A stretch of DNA of 42,896 nucleotides. Source: CAYGHG01 sp964349515. Lineage in GTDB: Bacteria; Oederibacteriota; PGYV01; CAYGHG01. The stretch's first letter is position 1. Every line of letters begins with the position of its first letter. The notes beneath the pieces are model-generated. The model was not told where the DNA came from. It saw only the letters and a list, made by a program, of their open reading frames with translations, and did not search any database. Of the stretch, positions 21,974 to 30,905 are shown piece after piece. Location: assembly GCA_964349515.1 (NCBI GenBank), contig CAYGHG010000007.1:1-42896 (forward strand), given 5' to 3'. Both the position numbers and the translations under genes were made by a program.

Positions 21974-23428
21974 TTGTCCGCGCCTAAAAAGAGAATGCCG
22001 AAAGTCAAAGCAGACAAAATCAAAAAAACGCCCCGAAGAGCGCGCGCAGGGCTTGGCGGCGCGGAAATTACCGATTTGCAGAAAAAAATAATGATGACTA
22101 TCTCGGAGGGCGTCATAATTACCGGGCCTGACAAGAATATTGTTTATGCGTCAGACAGGGCGGCGGGAATACTCGGAGGGCCCTGTGATGATTTTACGGG
22201 GGTCAATTTTACATCTCTCGCGCATCCTGCGGAACTAAAAAATATATCTATGTTTTTTGACACTATCAATAAAGAAGGTTATGTCAGCGGGCGCAGTGCT
22301 GTTCTTGTGAACGGCGCCGGCAAAAAGGCAAGAGTCAGCCTCGGAGGCTCAAAGACCGGCGGAAAAAAGGGCACCGCAGGGCTTTATCTGATAACGCTGC
22401 GCGATATGTCGGGCCGCAACGAAGCAGAACGCAGGATAGAGGAGTCTGAAAGGCTCTTCCGGGGCCTGATTGACACGGCGCCTGACACTGTTCTTTTAAC
22501 AGATCTTGGCGGCAGGGTTATTTATGCTTCGGACAATGCGGTGAATCTTTTCGGTTACGCGATGCTTGAAGAGGTGATTGGAAAGAGCATATTTGAGTTT
22601 GTTCAGGCCTCCTGCAGTGAAAAGGCTTCAAAAGATCTTGAGGAAGCCTCTTCGGGAAAAACCGTAAAGAACAGGGAATATGTGATACACAGGGGGGACG
22701 GGGAAATAATAACAGGTGAAGTAAACCTCTCTGCTATCAGCGGCGCTTCGGGAGGGCCGAAGGCCCTGATGTATGTGGTCAGGGATATAACCGACAAAAA
22801 AGAGGCGGAAGCCCAGATACGCACCGGTTACATGACAATGCAGAAAATAGTTGACGGTATCATAACCGCGATGGAAAAACTTGTTGAAAAAAAGGATATG
22901 TACACGGTCGGGCACCAGCGCCGCACAGCGGAACTTGCGCGCGCGATAGCAGTGGAGATGGGAATACCTGCGGACCAGGCAAACGGGATTTATATATCAG
23001 GCCTGATACATGACATAGGGAAAATTTTTATTTCCACAACAATATTAAACAAGCCCGGCTCGCTGAATGAAGAGGAGTACGCGGTCATAAAACAGCACCC
23101 GCAGTCGGGGTATGATGTTTTAAAATCAATTGAATTTCCGTGGCCGATTGCTGATATAATACTTCAGCACCACGAAAGGCTGAACGGGACCGGCTACCCC
23201 TACGGGTTAAAGGAGAATGAAATATTCCTGGAGTCAAGGATTTTAAGCGTTGCCGATGTGGTGGAAGCGATTACCTTTGAGAGGCCCTACAGGAAAGCCT
23301 GCGGCATAGACGAGGCGCTCGCCGAGATAATTTCAAAAAGGGGAAGTTTTTTTGACCCTGAAATCACGGATATCTGTGTGAAACTGTTCAGGGAAAATAA
23401 GTTTTCCTGGGAAAATAAGAAAAATTAA
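21974..23428 (+). CDS. PAS-PAS-HD-GYP phosphodiesterase
   Basis: A TTG start at 21974 is supported by a perfect GGAGGTGA at 21962-21969. The 484-residue protein has a basic N-terminus, two PAS domains (about 40-150 and 160-275) and an HD-GYP domain with His346-Asp347 (IHDIGKI), HHERLNGTGYP with GYP at 407-409 and SVADVVEAI. HD-GYP enzymes degrade c-di-GMP to pGpG or GMP. It therefore opposes the two cyclases just upstream. No membrane helix is present. Confidence 0.94.
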   Translation: MSAPKKRMPKVKADKIKKTPRRARAGLGGAEITDLQKKIMMTISEGVIITGPDKNIVYASDRAAGILGGPCDDFTGVNFTSLAHPAELKNISMFFDTINKEGYVSGRSAVLVNGAGKKARVSLGGSKTGGKKGTAGLYLITLRDMSGRNEAERRIEESERLFRGLIDTAPDTVLLTDLGGRVIYASDNAVNLFGYAMLEEVIGKSIFEFVQASCSEKASKDLEEASSGKTVKNREYVIHRGDGEIITGEVNLSAISGASGGPKALMYVVRDITDKKEAEAQIRTGYMTMQKIVDGIITAMEKLVEKKDMYTVGHQRRTAELARAIAVEMGIPADQANGIYISGLIHDIGKIFISTTILNKPGSLNEEEYAVIKQHPQSGYDVLKSIEFPWPIADIILQHHERLNGTGYPYGLKENEIFLESRILSVADVVEAITFERPYRKACGIDEALAEIISKRGSFFDPEITDICVKLFRENKFSWENKKN

Positions 23429-23440
23429 AACGGGGATAAA

Positions 23441-24430
23441 ATGGTAAAAAATATTTTTGCTGCGGCGGTTGTGCTTTTTTTTGTTTTATCGTGTAACAAG
23501 CCTATGGCGCCTTCGCAGCCTTATCTTTCGGCAGCGGCGGTTGTAACCCCCACTCCCGCGGCAGAACTGTGGGACGAGGTTAAGCCGGCTGATTTTGTAA
23601 CCCCGCGCTCCGGGCATAGTTCGGTTTTCTTTCAGAACAAACTTTTTTTGATTGCGGGTGCCGGTGACGAAGGCGGCCTTCCGTCCATAGCCGCTTATGA
23701 CGGGATTAAGTGGGTATCTCCTTCGGCGTCGGCCGGGCCTTCGGGATATGAGTATTCTGCGGCGGCGGTTTTTGGCGGGGAGATAGCGCTCACAGGCGGC
23801 AGAAAAAATGGCGCAGTTTCAGATTCTGTTTATTACTCTCCTGACGGGGTTTCCTGGACGGTTAAAACAAATGCCGGTTTCGGACGCGTGTACGGTCATT
23901 GTATGGAAACTTTTTTAGGGCGTGTCTTTATACTCGGAGGCCTTGATGGTGAAAAGTTCAGGGCAAAAAATTTCAGTTCAAAAGACGGAATAAAATTTGA
24001 AGAGGTTAAAATGCCCGAGGGGGCGGAGGCTTTCGGCGAAAGGGCGTTTTTTAGTTCGGCTGTTTTTAAGGGCAGGCTTTTTGCTTTTGCGGGGCGCGGG
24101 CCGTCAGGGCTTATTTCTTCCGTCATCTTTACTGAAGACGGAGCCGACTGGGAGACCGCGACAAAAAGCGCGGCTTTTGGGCTGCGGGAAAAGCACGCCA
24201 TGACTTCATATAAAGGAAGGCTCTGGATATCAGGGGGCGTGAATGAAAAAAACGAGCCATTAGGCGACCTGTGGTGGTCTGAAGACGGCGCAAACTGGGT
24301 GTCGGTAACTGCAAAAGAAAGTTATGGAGCCAGGCACAGCCACACCATGAAAACCGTGAGGGACGCGCTTTTTATAACAGGCGGGGAATCGGGCGGAAAA
24401 AAAACAAGTGACAGCAGGAGGGCGAAATGA
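23441..24430 (+). CDS. Kelch-like beta-propeller lipoprotein
   Basis: This 329-residue protein begins with a lipoprotein signal (lipobox VLSC) and a Pro/Thr linker. It then repeats a unit of about 50 residues of the form RSGHSSVFFQNKLFLIAGAG, LSPDG or SEDG, W, as in kelch/galactose-oxidase-like propellers. Five or six blades can be made out. It is likely an outer-surface or periplasmic binding protein; no catalytic residue is evident. The gene overlaps the next lipoprotein gene by 4 bases. Confidence 0.85.
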   Translation: MVKNIFAAAVVLFFVLSCNKPMAPSQPYLSAAAVVTPTPAAELWDEVKPADFVTPRSGHSSVFFQNKLFLIAGAGDEGGLPSIAAYDGIKWVSPSASAGPSGYEYSAAAVFGGEIALTGGRKNGAVSDSVYYSPDGVSWTVKTNAGFGRVYGHCMETFLGRVFILGGLDGEKFRAKNFSSKDGIKFEEVKMPEGAEAFGERAFFSSAVFKGRLFAFAGRGPSGLISSVIFTEDGADWETATKSAAFGLREKHAMTSYKGRLWISGGVNEKNEPLGDLWWSEDGANWVSVTAKESYGARHSHTMKTVRDALFITGGESGGKKTSDSRRAK

Positions 24431-24864
24431 AAAAGGTAATTCTGACGGCGTGCGCTGCGGTATTTCTGGTTTCGTGCGGGATGTTTACGCAGCAGAGCCC
24501 GAAAAAAGCAAGGGTTACAGCAAATGAATTTCTAAATGCGCTGTACATCAGGGGCAATACAGACGAGGCGATTTCAATGACCAGTGATGCTTTCAAAAAC
24601 GCAAATGGAGCTGCAATGCTGGTATCGCTGCGCGAAAAGATGGAAAGAGATTTTGTAAAACTTGAGGGGATAAGGTCTGAGGCATATCTCCACGAAAATA
24701 AGGACGAAATAACAATGCTCTATCTGGGAATAAGCGAAAAGGCCTTTTCTTATCACAGGCTGGTGTTATCGGGGAATTCCGCAAAAGGCTACAGGGTGGA
24801 AAGTGTGTCGCTTTCTGAAATGCCCTATATGGGATACAGGACACTGAAAAGTTTTAAGGACTGA
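24427..24864 (+). CDS. Small lipoprotein of unknown function
   Basis: The 145-residue product has a lipoprotein signal (lipobox LVSC) and a domain of about 120 residues with the helix-strand pattern of NTF2/cystatin-like lipoproteins such as DUF4878. The identity is uncertain. Its start overlaps the propeller lipoprotein gene, so the two may act together at the cell surface. The hemerythrin genes follow after 7 bases. Confidence 0.72.
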   Translation: MKKVILTACAAVFLVSCGMFTQQSPKKARVTANEFLNALYIRGNTDEAISMTSDAFKNANGAAMLVSLREKMERDFVKLEGIRSEAYLHENKDEITMLYLGISEKAFSYHRLVLSGNSAKGYRVESVSLSEMPYMGYRTLKSFKD

Positions 24865-24871
24865 ATTCTTA

Positions 24872-25285
24872 ATGACAATAAAATGGGACAAAAGCCTTGA
24901 AACAGGGGTTGAACTGATAGACGGACAGCACAGGGAGTTTATCAGCAGGCTGAACGCCGTCTCCGACGCCATGATGCAGGGCCGCGGGGCCGGCGAGATT
25001 TCGGATACAGTAAGGTTTCTGGAGGAATACGTCAAAACTCATTTTGAAGCCGAAGAATCCCTGATGGTAAAATGTGTTTATCCGGGATTTTTTGAACACA
25101 GGGAAATGCACGGCCATTTTAAAGAAATGACGGAAAAGATAAGACAGGCAGTCAGTGAAAAGGATTTTAAATCGGGAAGCGCAGTCGGGATACACAAGGC
25201 CATGAGTGGCTGGATAGTAAAACACATAAAATCCGAGGATTTCAAGATCGGTAAATTTTTAAGGGAAAAAGGCGGGGGTAAATGA
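24872..25285 (+). CDS. Bacteriohemerythrin, copy 1
   Basis: This 137-residue protein is a single hemerythrin domain that binds O2 at a di-iron site. All seven ligands are in place: His20, His57, Glu61, His76, His80, His118 and Asp123. The start IKWDKSLETGVELIDGQH is typical of the family. It has no signal peptide, so it is cytoplasmic and may carry, scavenge or sense oxygen in an anaerobe. It overlaps the second copy by 4 bases. Confidence 0.95.
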   Translation: MTIKWDKSLETGVELIDGQHREFISRLNAVSDAMMQGRGAGEISDTVRFLEEYVKTHFEAEESLMVKCVYPGFFEHREMHGHFKEMTEKIRQAVSEKDFKSGSAVGIHKAMSGWIVKHIKSEDFKIGKFLREKGGGK

Positions 25286-25695
25286 TAATAAAATGGGAGC
25301 CCTCCCTTTCCACGGGAATAGGCGAGATAGACAACCAGCACAGGGAGTTCATGTCAAATCTTAATTCTTTTGGAGACTCTCTTGAAAAAGGTTTACGCGG
25401 CGGAGAACTGCAGGCGCTTTTTGATTTTGCCGTGAAGTACGCGGGGGATCATTTTTTAACCGAAGAAATATACATGCTCAGTTACGCTTACCCGGGGTAT
25501 AAAACCCATAAAAAATATCATGAGGATTTCAAGGAGAGTTTTGAAACCCTGCGGAATAAAATGGGAAATGAAGGGTGGGAAAAGAGGGACGTTGCGGAAC
25601 TTTACGAAAAATTCAGCGGGTGGTTTGTGAGCCACATAAAAACCCAGGACGCGGCGCTGGGTAATTTTTTAAAAAACAGGATAAAAGGCGGTTAA
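25282..25695 (+). CDS. Bacteriohemerythrin, copy 2
   Basis: A second 137-residue hemerythrin lies directly downstream and has the same seven di-iron ligands at identical positions (His20, His57, Glu61, His76, His80, His118, Asp123). Outside those the two differ widely, so the duplication is old and the copies may have different oxygen affinity. The ATG overlaps the first gene's stop. Confidence 0.95.
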   Translation: MIIKWEPSLSTGIGEIDNQHREFMSNLNSFGDSLEKGLRGGELQALFDFAVKYAGDHFLTEEIYMLSYAYPGYKTHKKYHEDFKESFETLRNKMGNEGWEKRDVAELYEKFSGWFVSHIKTQDAALGNFLKNRIKGG

Positions 25696-25697
25696 AA

Positions 25698-26021
25698 ATG
25701 GGGGTTAAAATAACACTTGCAGGGCACGGCTTTGAAGGGCCCTATGATTCTGCGCGGCTGATGTATGAAAAAGCCGGCGTCTTTGTAATACTCTGCAAGG
25801 ACATACGCGAGCAGGGCAAATTTTACGTTATTGACGTTGATGAGGCGGCGGGAGTGAGAAGCGCGGCGCAGTCCCACAAGCGCCAGGTGGACTGGGTAAA
25901 AAACTGCCGGGGTACCGGCACGATAGCTGTTGCCGTGATTTATATGGAAAACTCCACAAAAGAGCAGCGGGTTAAAATCACTTCAGATATAAGGTCCCTA
26001 TATGATGTCCCCTGCGGCTGA
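25698..26021 (+). CDS. GIY-YIG-like small protein
   Basis: The 107-residue protein matches a small conserved family related to GIY-YIG nucleases. The pattern GPYDSARLMYEKAGVFVILC, KFYVIDVDEA, SHKRQVDWVKNC and a final DIRSLYDVPCG can be seen. The strict GIY and YIG tripeptides are replaced by GVF and YVI, so nuclease activity is doubtful. It sits 2 bases after the second hemerythrin gene and is probably cotranscribed. Confidence 0.65.
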   Translation: MGVKITLAGHGFEGPYDSARLMYEKAGVFVILCKDIREQGKFYVIDVDEAAGVRSAAQSHKRQVDWVKNCRGTGTIAVAVIYMENSTKEQRVKITSDIRSLYDVPCG

Positions 26022-26036
26022 ATCTTTGGAATCATA

Positions 26037-26882
26037 ATGGCGGTTTATTTTTTCCTTTTTTGGGCTTTTTTTCTGACTGTGGGGAGCGTCCTTTCGGGAT
26101 TTTTCAGGCTGGTAAGCGACGGCTTCTGGGGTTACCACGAGAGAATAATAAAAAAAATAGAAAAGTACAAATCAGCCTACGGCCCCGAAGGGGGCGAAGA
26201 CGGGCTGATGGTTCAGGGGTTGAGAAAACAAGGCAGGGAGATAGAGGACATCTTGAGCCAGTATGTGTTTTACCGCTTCTGCGAGAACCTATCTGTTTAT
26301 CTTTCCCAGATAAATATGGTAATGCTTCTTTGCATTTCACTGATAACAGCCCTGTTTGCCCACTCTGCGGTGCTTATGGGGGATTACGGCTGGCTCGCCG
26401 CTTGGGCTGCAGCTTATGGGGCGTATCTGGTATATGAACTCTCGGGTATGTTTAATAAGTTTGAGGTCTGGGCCGCAAATATGTTTTTGAAACAGTACAG
26501 GGTTATGAGCAGGGAGGGCGGCGCCCGCTCCATAGTGGAGGCAAAGAAAAACAACAAACGGACGCAGCGCAGGCTGTATCTTTTTTTTATTGTGCCGCTG
26601 AGTATTCTGACATTCTTTCTGCTGATGAAGTATTCTTTTTTTCCTATTCTGCCGAAGATGGACCCGGAAATGCAGTCCGCTGTAATAGGGCTGTGGATTG
26701 GGTTGAGCATGCCGGGCGTCATACTGGTTTCGCTGATACCTTTGGTGCTCGACAAACTGATGAACGTCAGGCTGAAGTTCTCCGCAGTGCAGTTAAAGCA
26801 GGCTTACTTTGGGGTGATGATATACATGTTTCTGGCGCTGATAGTGTCTGTCGCCGCGTCAGCCGCGAAATACATTATATAG
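26037..26882 (+). CDS. Multi-pass membrane protein of unknown function
   Basis: The 281-residue product has six likely membrane helices (about 3-25, 95-115, 120-140, 182-200, 218-240 and 256-278) and a charged soluble stretch of about 65 residues after the first. No family was recognised. It follows the GIY-YIG-like gene by 15 bases and precedes mntP by 10, so it may belong to the same transcript. A transport role is possible but unsupported. Confidence 0.75.
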   Translation: MAVYFFLFWAFFLTVGSVLSGFFRLVSDGFWGYHERIIKKIEKYKSAYGPEGGEDGLMVQGLRKQGREIEDILSQYVFYRFCENLSVYLSQINMVMLLCISLITALFAHSAVLMGDYGWLAAWAAAYGAYLVYELSGMFNKFEVWAANMFLKQYRVMSREGGARSIVEAKKNNKRTQRRLYLFFIVPLSILTFFLLMKYSFFPILPKMDPEMQSAVIGLWIGLSMPGVILVSLIPLVLDKLMNVRLKFSAVQLKQAYFGVMIYMFLALIVSVAASAAKYII

Positions 26883-26892
26883 GCAAAGCGAG

Positions 26893-27447
26893 ATGGACAC
26901 ATTCACAATACTAATAATTGCAGCGGGGCTATCCATGGACTGCTTTGCTGTTTCTCTTTCTGCAGGCATAGCTTTACGGCGCACCGCCTTATCATACAAA
27001 CTCAAAGTTGCGTCAATGTTCGGTGTTTTTCAGGCGGGGATGATGCTTTTGGGGTGGTTTGGCGGCAGCAGGTTTGCCCCGTATATTGAAGCATTTGGAC
27101 ACTGGATAGCTTTCGGGCTGCTTTCTATAATAGGCGTAAAGATGATTTATGAAGCGCTCAATGAAAAAGAGGAAAGGTGCAATTACTGTTCAAACCGCAC
27201 CCTGCTCGTGCTTGCGTTCGCGACTTCAATTGACGCTCTTGCAGCAGGCGTGGGATTCGCGTTTATAAATGTGCCTGTAATAACTTCGGCCTTATTGATC
27301 GGGTTATTTTCTTTTATCGCGCCCTTTGCGGGGATTTCGATAGGCGAGAAGGCCGGGGCAAAGCTCGGCTCAAAGGCTGAACTCGCGGGCGGTGCGATAC
27401 TGATAATAATGGGCGCAAAAATTCTTATAGAGCACCTCTTTTTTTAG
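26893..27447 (+). CDS. mntP: MntP manganese efflux pump
   Basis: This 184-residue protein has six membrane helices and the two paired MntP motifs, GLSMDCFAVSLSAG (Asp16) and TSIDALAAGVGFAF, each carrying the acidic residue needed for Mn(II) export. A short loop with two Cys (CNYC) lies between the halves. MntP protects cells from excess manganese and is often controlled by the yybP-ykoY riboswitch; no such element is seen because the gene is inside an operon. Its stop overlaps the convergent mrfA stop by 2 bases. Confidence 0.94.
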   Translation: MDTFTILIIAAGLSMDCFAVSLSAGIALRRTALSYKLKVASMFGVFQAGMMLLGWFGGSRFAPYIEAFGHWIAFGLLSIIGVKMIYEALNEKEERCNYCSNRTLLVLAFATSIDALAAGVGFAFINVPVITSALLIGLFSFIAPFAGISIGEKAGAKLGSKAELAGGAILIIMGAKILIEHLFF

Positions 27448-29651
27448 AGGCTTTTCAGGAGGACAAGGCTTCCTTTTTTGTCTATGGGGTTGTTGTTATT
27501 GCCGCACTTGGGTGAATAAACGCACATGGGGCATCCTGCCTCGCAGCCGCATGTTTCCACCAGTTCTATGGTTTTGTCTTTTAACCCGTCAAACATCTCG
27601 AAAAGTTTTTCCGAGATTCCTATGCCCCCTTCAAAACCGTCGTAAATAAAAATCACTGGGCCTTCGCCTTCGTAATCAGGGTATGACATGCCGCCTATGT
27701 CGTTTGTCTCTGCCATCGCGAAAACCGGGGCGAGTGCTATCAGCGCGTGTTCTGCCGCGTGCAAGGCGCCGTTGAAATCAAGCTTTTCCCTGAGTACGGC
27801 ATCCTCTGCGCCGGTATTAAGTGTAATCCAAACTGATTCCGTGTTGAAGTTAAGGGGGGGCATGTGCAGTTCGTCATAACCGGTTATCTGCGCCCCTTTT
27901 TTCCGCTTATAACCCTTGTAAATCTCGGTTACTGAAACGTTTCCAAAGTTAAGGGTGCAGGAGCCGTGTCTGACAGAGCGCTGTGTCTCTGTTATTTTCA
28001 CATCTTCGTTTTTCATTGTTTCGGTGTGGTAGTCTGCCGCTTCTTTTGAAGCTGTTGCTTCGCCGCGCTCAAGAGAGAGTTCCCTGATGACGTAAGTCTC
28101 GCCGTTGTGTATGTAAACAGCGCCTGTGTGAGCTTCGCGGTAGGCGCGGTTAAGGGCTATTTCCTCCAGTATGCGTCCCTCTACTTTTATTTTTATCCGC
28201 GACGCGCCCTGCGAATCAAGCGCGACATTGTCATGAGGCCTGACTGCGCCTGCGTAAATTATCCCGCGGGCTGTCCTGACCGCGAGCTTTTTTTCGGCCA
28301 AAAATTCAAGAGCTTCTTTTGTGTTAAGCCCGATAAAAATATCATCTGTTTTGGCAGGCGCCTCCGATAGGGCGCAGAGCATGTGGCCGAGCAGTATGTC
28401 CGGGTTGTGCAGGGAAATTACCGCATTTTCAAAGCGCATGGATGTGAGTATCGAAGGGTTCTTTAACAGATATTTTTGCAGGGCGTCTTCAAACGGCAGG
28501 TATATTACCGCAGACTCCCTGCCTGTTCTGCCTGCACGGCCCGCCATCTGCCAGAATGAGGATATAGAACCGGGGTAGCCGGAGAGAATTATTACATCCA
28601 ACATGCCTATGTCTATGCCGAGCTCAAGCGCATCTGTGGAAACAAGCCCCTTTATCTTTCCGCTTTTTAAGTCAGCTTCGATGCCGCGCCTGACTTTTGG
28701 ATCATAGCCCGCCCGGTAGGAGAGTATGGGCACGCTGCGGTTTTCACGGTTTGCCCATATTCTGATTAACTCGGCCATTTTTCGCGAGCCCGCGAATGCG
28801 AGGGTCTGAAAGCCGTTTTTAGCGGAGTGAAGCAGCAGGTCCTTTGTCTGGGTGTGTACAGAGCGGTCCGGCTGAGCGGACGAATCCCACAGCACGAGAT
28901 GGCGCTCGGCAGAGGGAGCGCCGTTTTGCGAGACTTCTGTGAATTTTTCGCCAGTGAGCTTTTCCATAAATTCAACTCCGTTTGCAATAGAAGCCGTGGA
29001 GGCAATGAAGCAAGGCGGTGCGCCGTAGAGCGAGGCAATGCGTTTCATCCTTCTTATTAATAGAGCTATGTTTGAGCCGAATATCCCGCGGTATCTGTGG
29101 GCCTCGTCCAAAACTACATATTTAAGGTTTTTATAAAACCTTTTCCACTTGGAGTGATAGGGGAGTATCTGGTGGAGTTCGTAGGGGTTGGTGATTATGA
29201 TGTCGGCGTTTTCGCGCAGGATTTTCTTTTTGTCAGAGGGTGTGTCGCCGTCATAGATGCCTGCTTTCAGATTAGCCCCTGATTTTTCAAAAAGTGTGTT
29301 CAGCGTATTTAACTGATCATTTGAGAGGGCTTTCGCGGGGTAAACGTAAAGTGCAGTCGAACCCGGTGATGAGAGAAGGGTTTCTATGACAGGAAGGTTA
29401 AACCCGAGTGTTTTGCCTGACGCGGTTGGCGTGGTCATTATGACGTTTTTGCCCGACAGCGACAAATTCAGCGCTTCTGCCTGATGCGAGTAAAGAAAGC
29501 TGATGCCGGAGCCGGAGAGGTATTTTAAGAGCGGCTCTGACAGCGCAGGCACAGGAGCGTATGCTGAGGGCCTCGCGGGTATTGTGATGACATCTTTTAT
29601 CTGGCCGGTATAAAAGTTGAGCGTTTTTAAAGATTCAATAAAATCCTTCAT
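27444..29651 (-). CDS. mrfA: MrfA-like DEAD/DEAH helicase with DUF1998 zinc-binding domain
   Basis: MrfA (YprA) is a DNA helicase that, with MrfB, repairs mitomycin-type DNA damage independently of UvrABC in Bacillus subtilis. The sequence has Walker A TPTASGKT, DEAH (VVLDEAHRY), a second RecA domain with QMAGRAGRTGR and a C-terminal DUF1998 part with four cysteines in ETCGCEAGCPMCVYSPKCG. The length of 735 is normal. ATG 29651 forms a TAATG overlap with the mrfB stop and has GGAAG upstream; ATG 29660, three codons earlier, is an alternative. The gene runs against mntP and overlaps its stop. Confidence 0.93.
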   Translation of the reverse strand: MKDFIESLKTLNFYTGQIKDVITIPARPSAYAPVPALSEPLLKYLSGSGISFLYSHQAEALNLSLSGKNVIMTTPTASGKTLGFNLPVIETLLSSPGSTALYVYPAKALSNDQLNTLNTLFEKSGANLKAGIYDGDTPSDKKKILRENADIIITNPYELHQILPYHSKWKRFYKNLKYVVLDEAHRYRGIFGSNIALLIRRMKRIASLYGAPPCFIASTASIANGVEFMEKLTGEKFTEVSQNGAPSAERHLVLWDSSAQPDRSVHTQTKDLLLHSAKNGFQTLAFAGSRKMAELIRIWANRENRSVPILSYRAGYDPKVRRGIEADLKSGKIKGLVSTDALELGIDIGMLDVIILSGYPGSISSFWQMAGRAGRTGRESAVIYLPFEDALQKYLLKNPSILTSMRFENAVISLHNPDILLGHMLCALSEAPAKTDDIFIGLNTKEALEFLAEKKLAVRTARGIIYAGAVRPHDNVALDSQGASRIKIKVEGRILEEIALNRAYREAHTGAVYIHNGETYVIRELSLERGEATASKEAADYHTETMKNEDVKITETQRSVRHGSCTLNFGNVSVTEIYKGYKRKKGAQITGYDELHMPPLNFNTESVWITLNTGAEDAVLREKLDFNGALHAAEHALIALAPVFAMAETNDIGGMSYPDYEGEGPVIFIYDGFEGGIGISEKLFEMFDGLKDKTIELVETCGCEAGCPMCVYSPKCGNNNNPIDKKGSLVLLKSL

Positions 29652-30598
29652 TACTTCCATTCAAGCGCCAGCCTGTTCATGAGTAGCGCCAGGGAAAAAA
29701 TATCCTCGGCGTTGTGGGTGATTATGGGGGTGAGATACTTTGGGTCGCCGCTTGAGAGGTATCTGCCATAGTAGAGAATAACCTCTTCGCCTCCTATGTC
29801 ATCTTTTCTATCAGTGCTTAAAATTGCGCGTTCCATATTTTTAAGCGAATAAGAATCCGAGCGGTTTGCGTAAGCTTTGCGGCAGAAGTAGAGCAGGTCA
29901 AAGTTCGGCATCTGGGTTATGTCAGGGCCGTCCGCAATAGAGTGGTATGAAATACGCCCGTCGGAGTAGGGCACGTCAAAACCGCGGCCGTTGTATGTTA
30001 CGAATGCTTTTTTGCCGGAAGCAACAGATAAAAATTCTTTTATGATTTCGTACTCTGCCGCGTCCTCCAGCACGGTATATTGGCGCGCCCTGAATGTTTT
30101 GTCTTCATACCAGCCCAGGCCTATTGTGATTATGGAAGTCTCGGAGGCGAGGCTCTTGGTTTCAATGTCAAAAAAGAGAAGTTCTTCCGGTTTATAAAAG
30201 CAAGCAAGCAGGAAATTCAGCCTGTGTGAGTTTGTAAAGCGGTTTGAAAGCGCCTCCCGCAACTCTTTTTCACCTGCTTTGAGCGCGTCGAGCAGGGTTT
30301 TGGCGTTATCGCCGTAGCGCTTATCAAGGCTCGCGGCCTTAAGGTCCAAAATCCCGCACTCCCCGAGCTTTGCGCTTTTTTTGTCGCGCACGCCGTCAAG
30401 CAGGTGCAGGCAGGTGTTGTATGTGTTTTCGAAGTCTTCGCGGGAAGGAAGCACGGGTGTGATTTCACGGACAGAGTCATTTACGAGATATTTAACCCCG
30501 TTTTTCTCGGTCAGTACGCCGGGATATTCACCTTTGAAATTTTTACCGCCGCTGTCTTGTGCCTTGAACCTGCCGATAAAACTGTCTTTGAATCCCAC
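29651..30598 (-). CDS. mrfB: MrfB-like DEDDh exonuclease (YprB family)
   Basis: The 315-residue protein has a poorly conserved N-terminal region (about 1-140) and an RNase H-like exonuclease domain with ELLFFDIETKS, VTYNGRGFDVPY, NFDLLYFCRK and HNAEDIFSLA, which supply the DEDDh catalytic set. This is the YprB/MrfB type. It degrades DNA in the mitomycin-repair pathway together with MrfA, which is encoded next. A GTG start at 30598 has AAGGAG upstream. B. subtilis MrfB also has C-terminal TPR repeats, which this shorter protein lacks. Confidence 0.9.
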   Translation of the reverse strand: MGFKDSFIGRFKAQDSGGKNFKGEYPGVLTEKNGVKYLVNDSVREITPVLPSREDFENTYNTCLHLLDGVRDKKSAKLGECGILDLKAASLDKRYGDNAKTLLDALKAGEKELREALSNRFTNSHRLNFLLACFYKPEELLFFDIETKSLASETSIITIGLGWYEDKTFRARQYTVLEDAAEYEIIKEFLSVASGKKAFVTYNGRGFDVPYSDGRISYHSIADGPDITQMPNFDLLYFCRKAYANRSDSYSLKNMERAILSTDRKDDIGGEEVILYYGRYLSSGDPKYLTPIITHNAEDIFSLALLMNRLALEWK

Positions 30599-30837
30599 GT
30601 AAGCTCCTTGGTTGTTTTGAGGATTTTAACACAAGCGGCTAAAAAACGGTAGAGGAGGGTTTCTTGCCCCGCCTCGTCTTTGTTTGAACGTCTTTGAATT
30701 GCCGTGCAAGGAGGCGGGACGCGTGATTTTTTAATGTTTTAATACAACGGCCGGCAGGGCGCGGGGGGCCTGCCCTGCATAAAACTAAATAGTGCCATGC
30801 TTTTGTTTCGCGGAAAGGCGGCTAAAAGCGAATACGC
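30599..30837. other. Divergent intergenic region with two inverted repeats
   Basis: No gene is visible between mrfB and the NHL lipoprotein. CCCGCCTC at 30668-30675 pairs with GAGGCGGG at 30711-30718, and GCAGGGC at 30754-30760 pairs with GCCCTGC at 30772-30778. Neither is followed by a T-run in a useful direction. A TAGAGGAGGGT string here recurs at the terminator near 42787. Confidence 0.45.
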
Positions 30838-30866
30838 TTGACCGTTCTGTTTTAAAAATGTAGAAT
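30838..30866 (+). promoter_or_regulatory. Promoter of the NHL-repeat lipoprotein
   Basis: TTGACC at 30838-30843 and TAGAAT at 30861-30866 are spaced 17 bases. The ATG at 30906 is about 33 bases past the expected transcription start. Confidence 0.65.
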
Positions 30867-30905
30867 CTAACCTGTTTGAAGACTGAAAAAATCTCGGAGG
30901 CTTTC

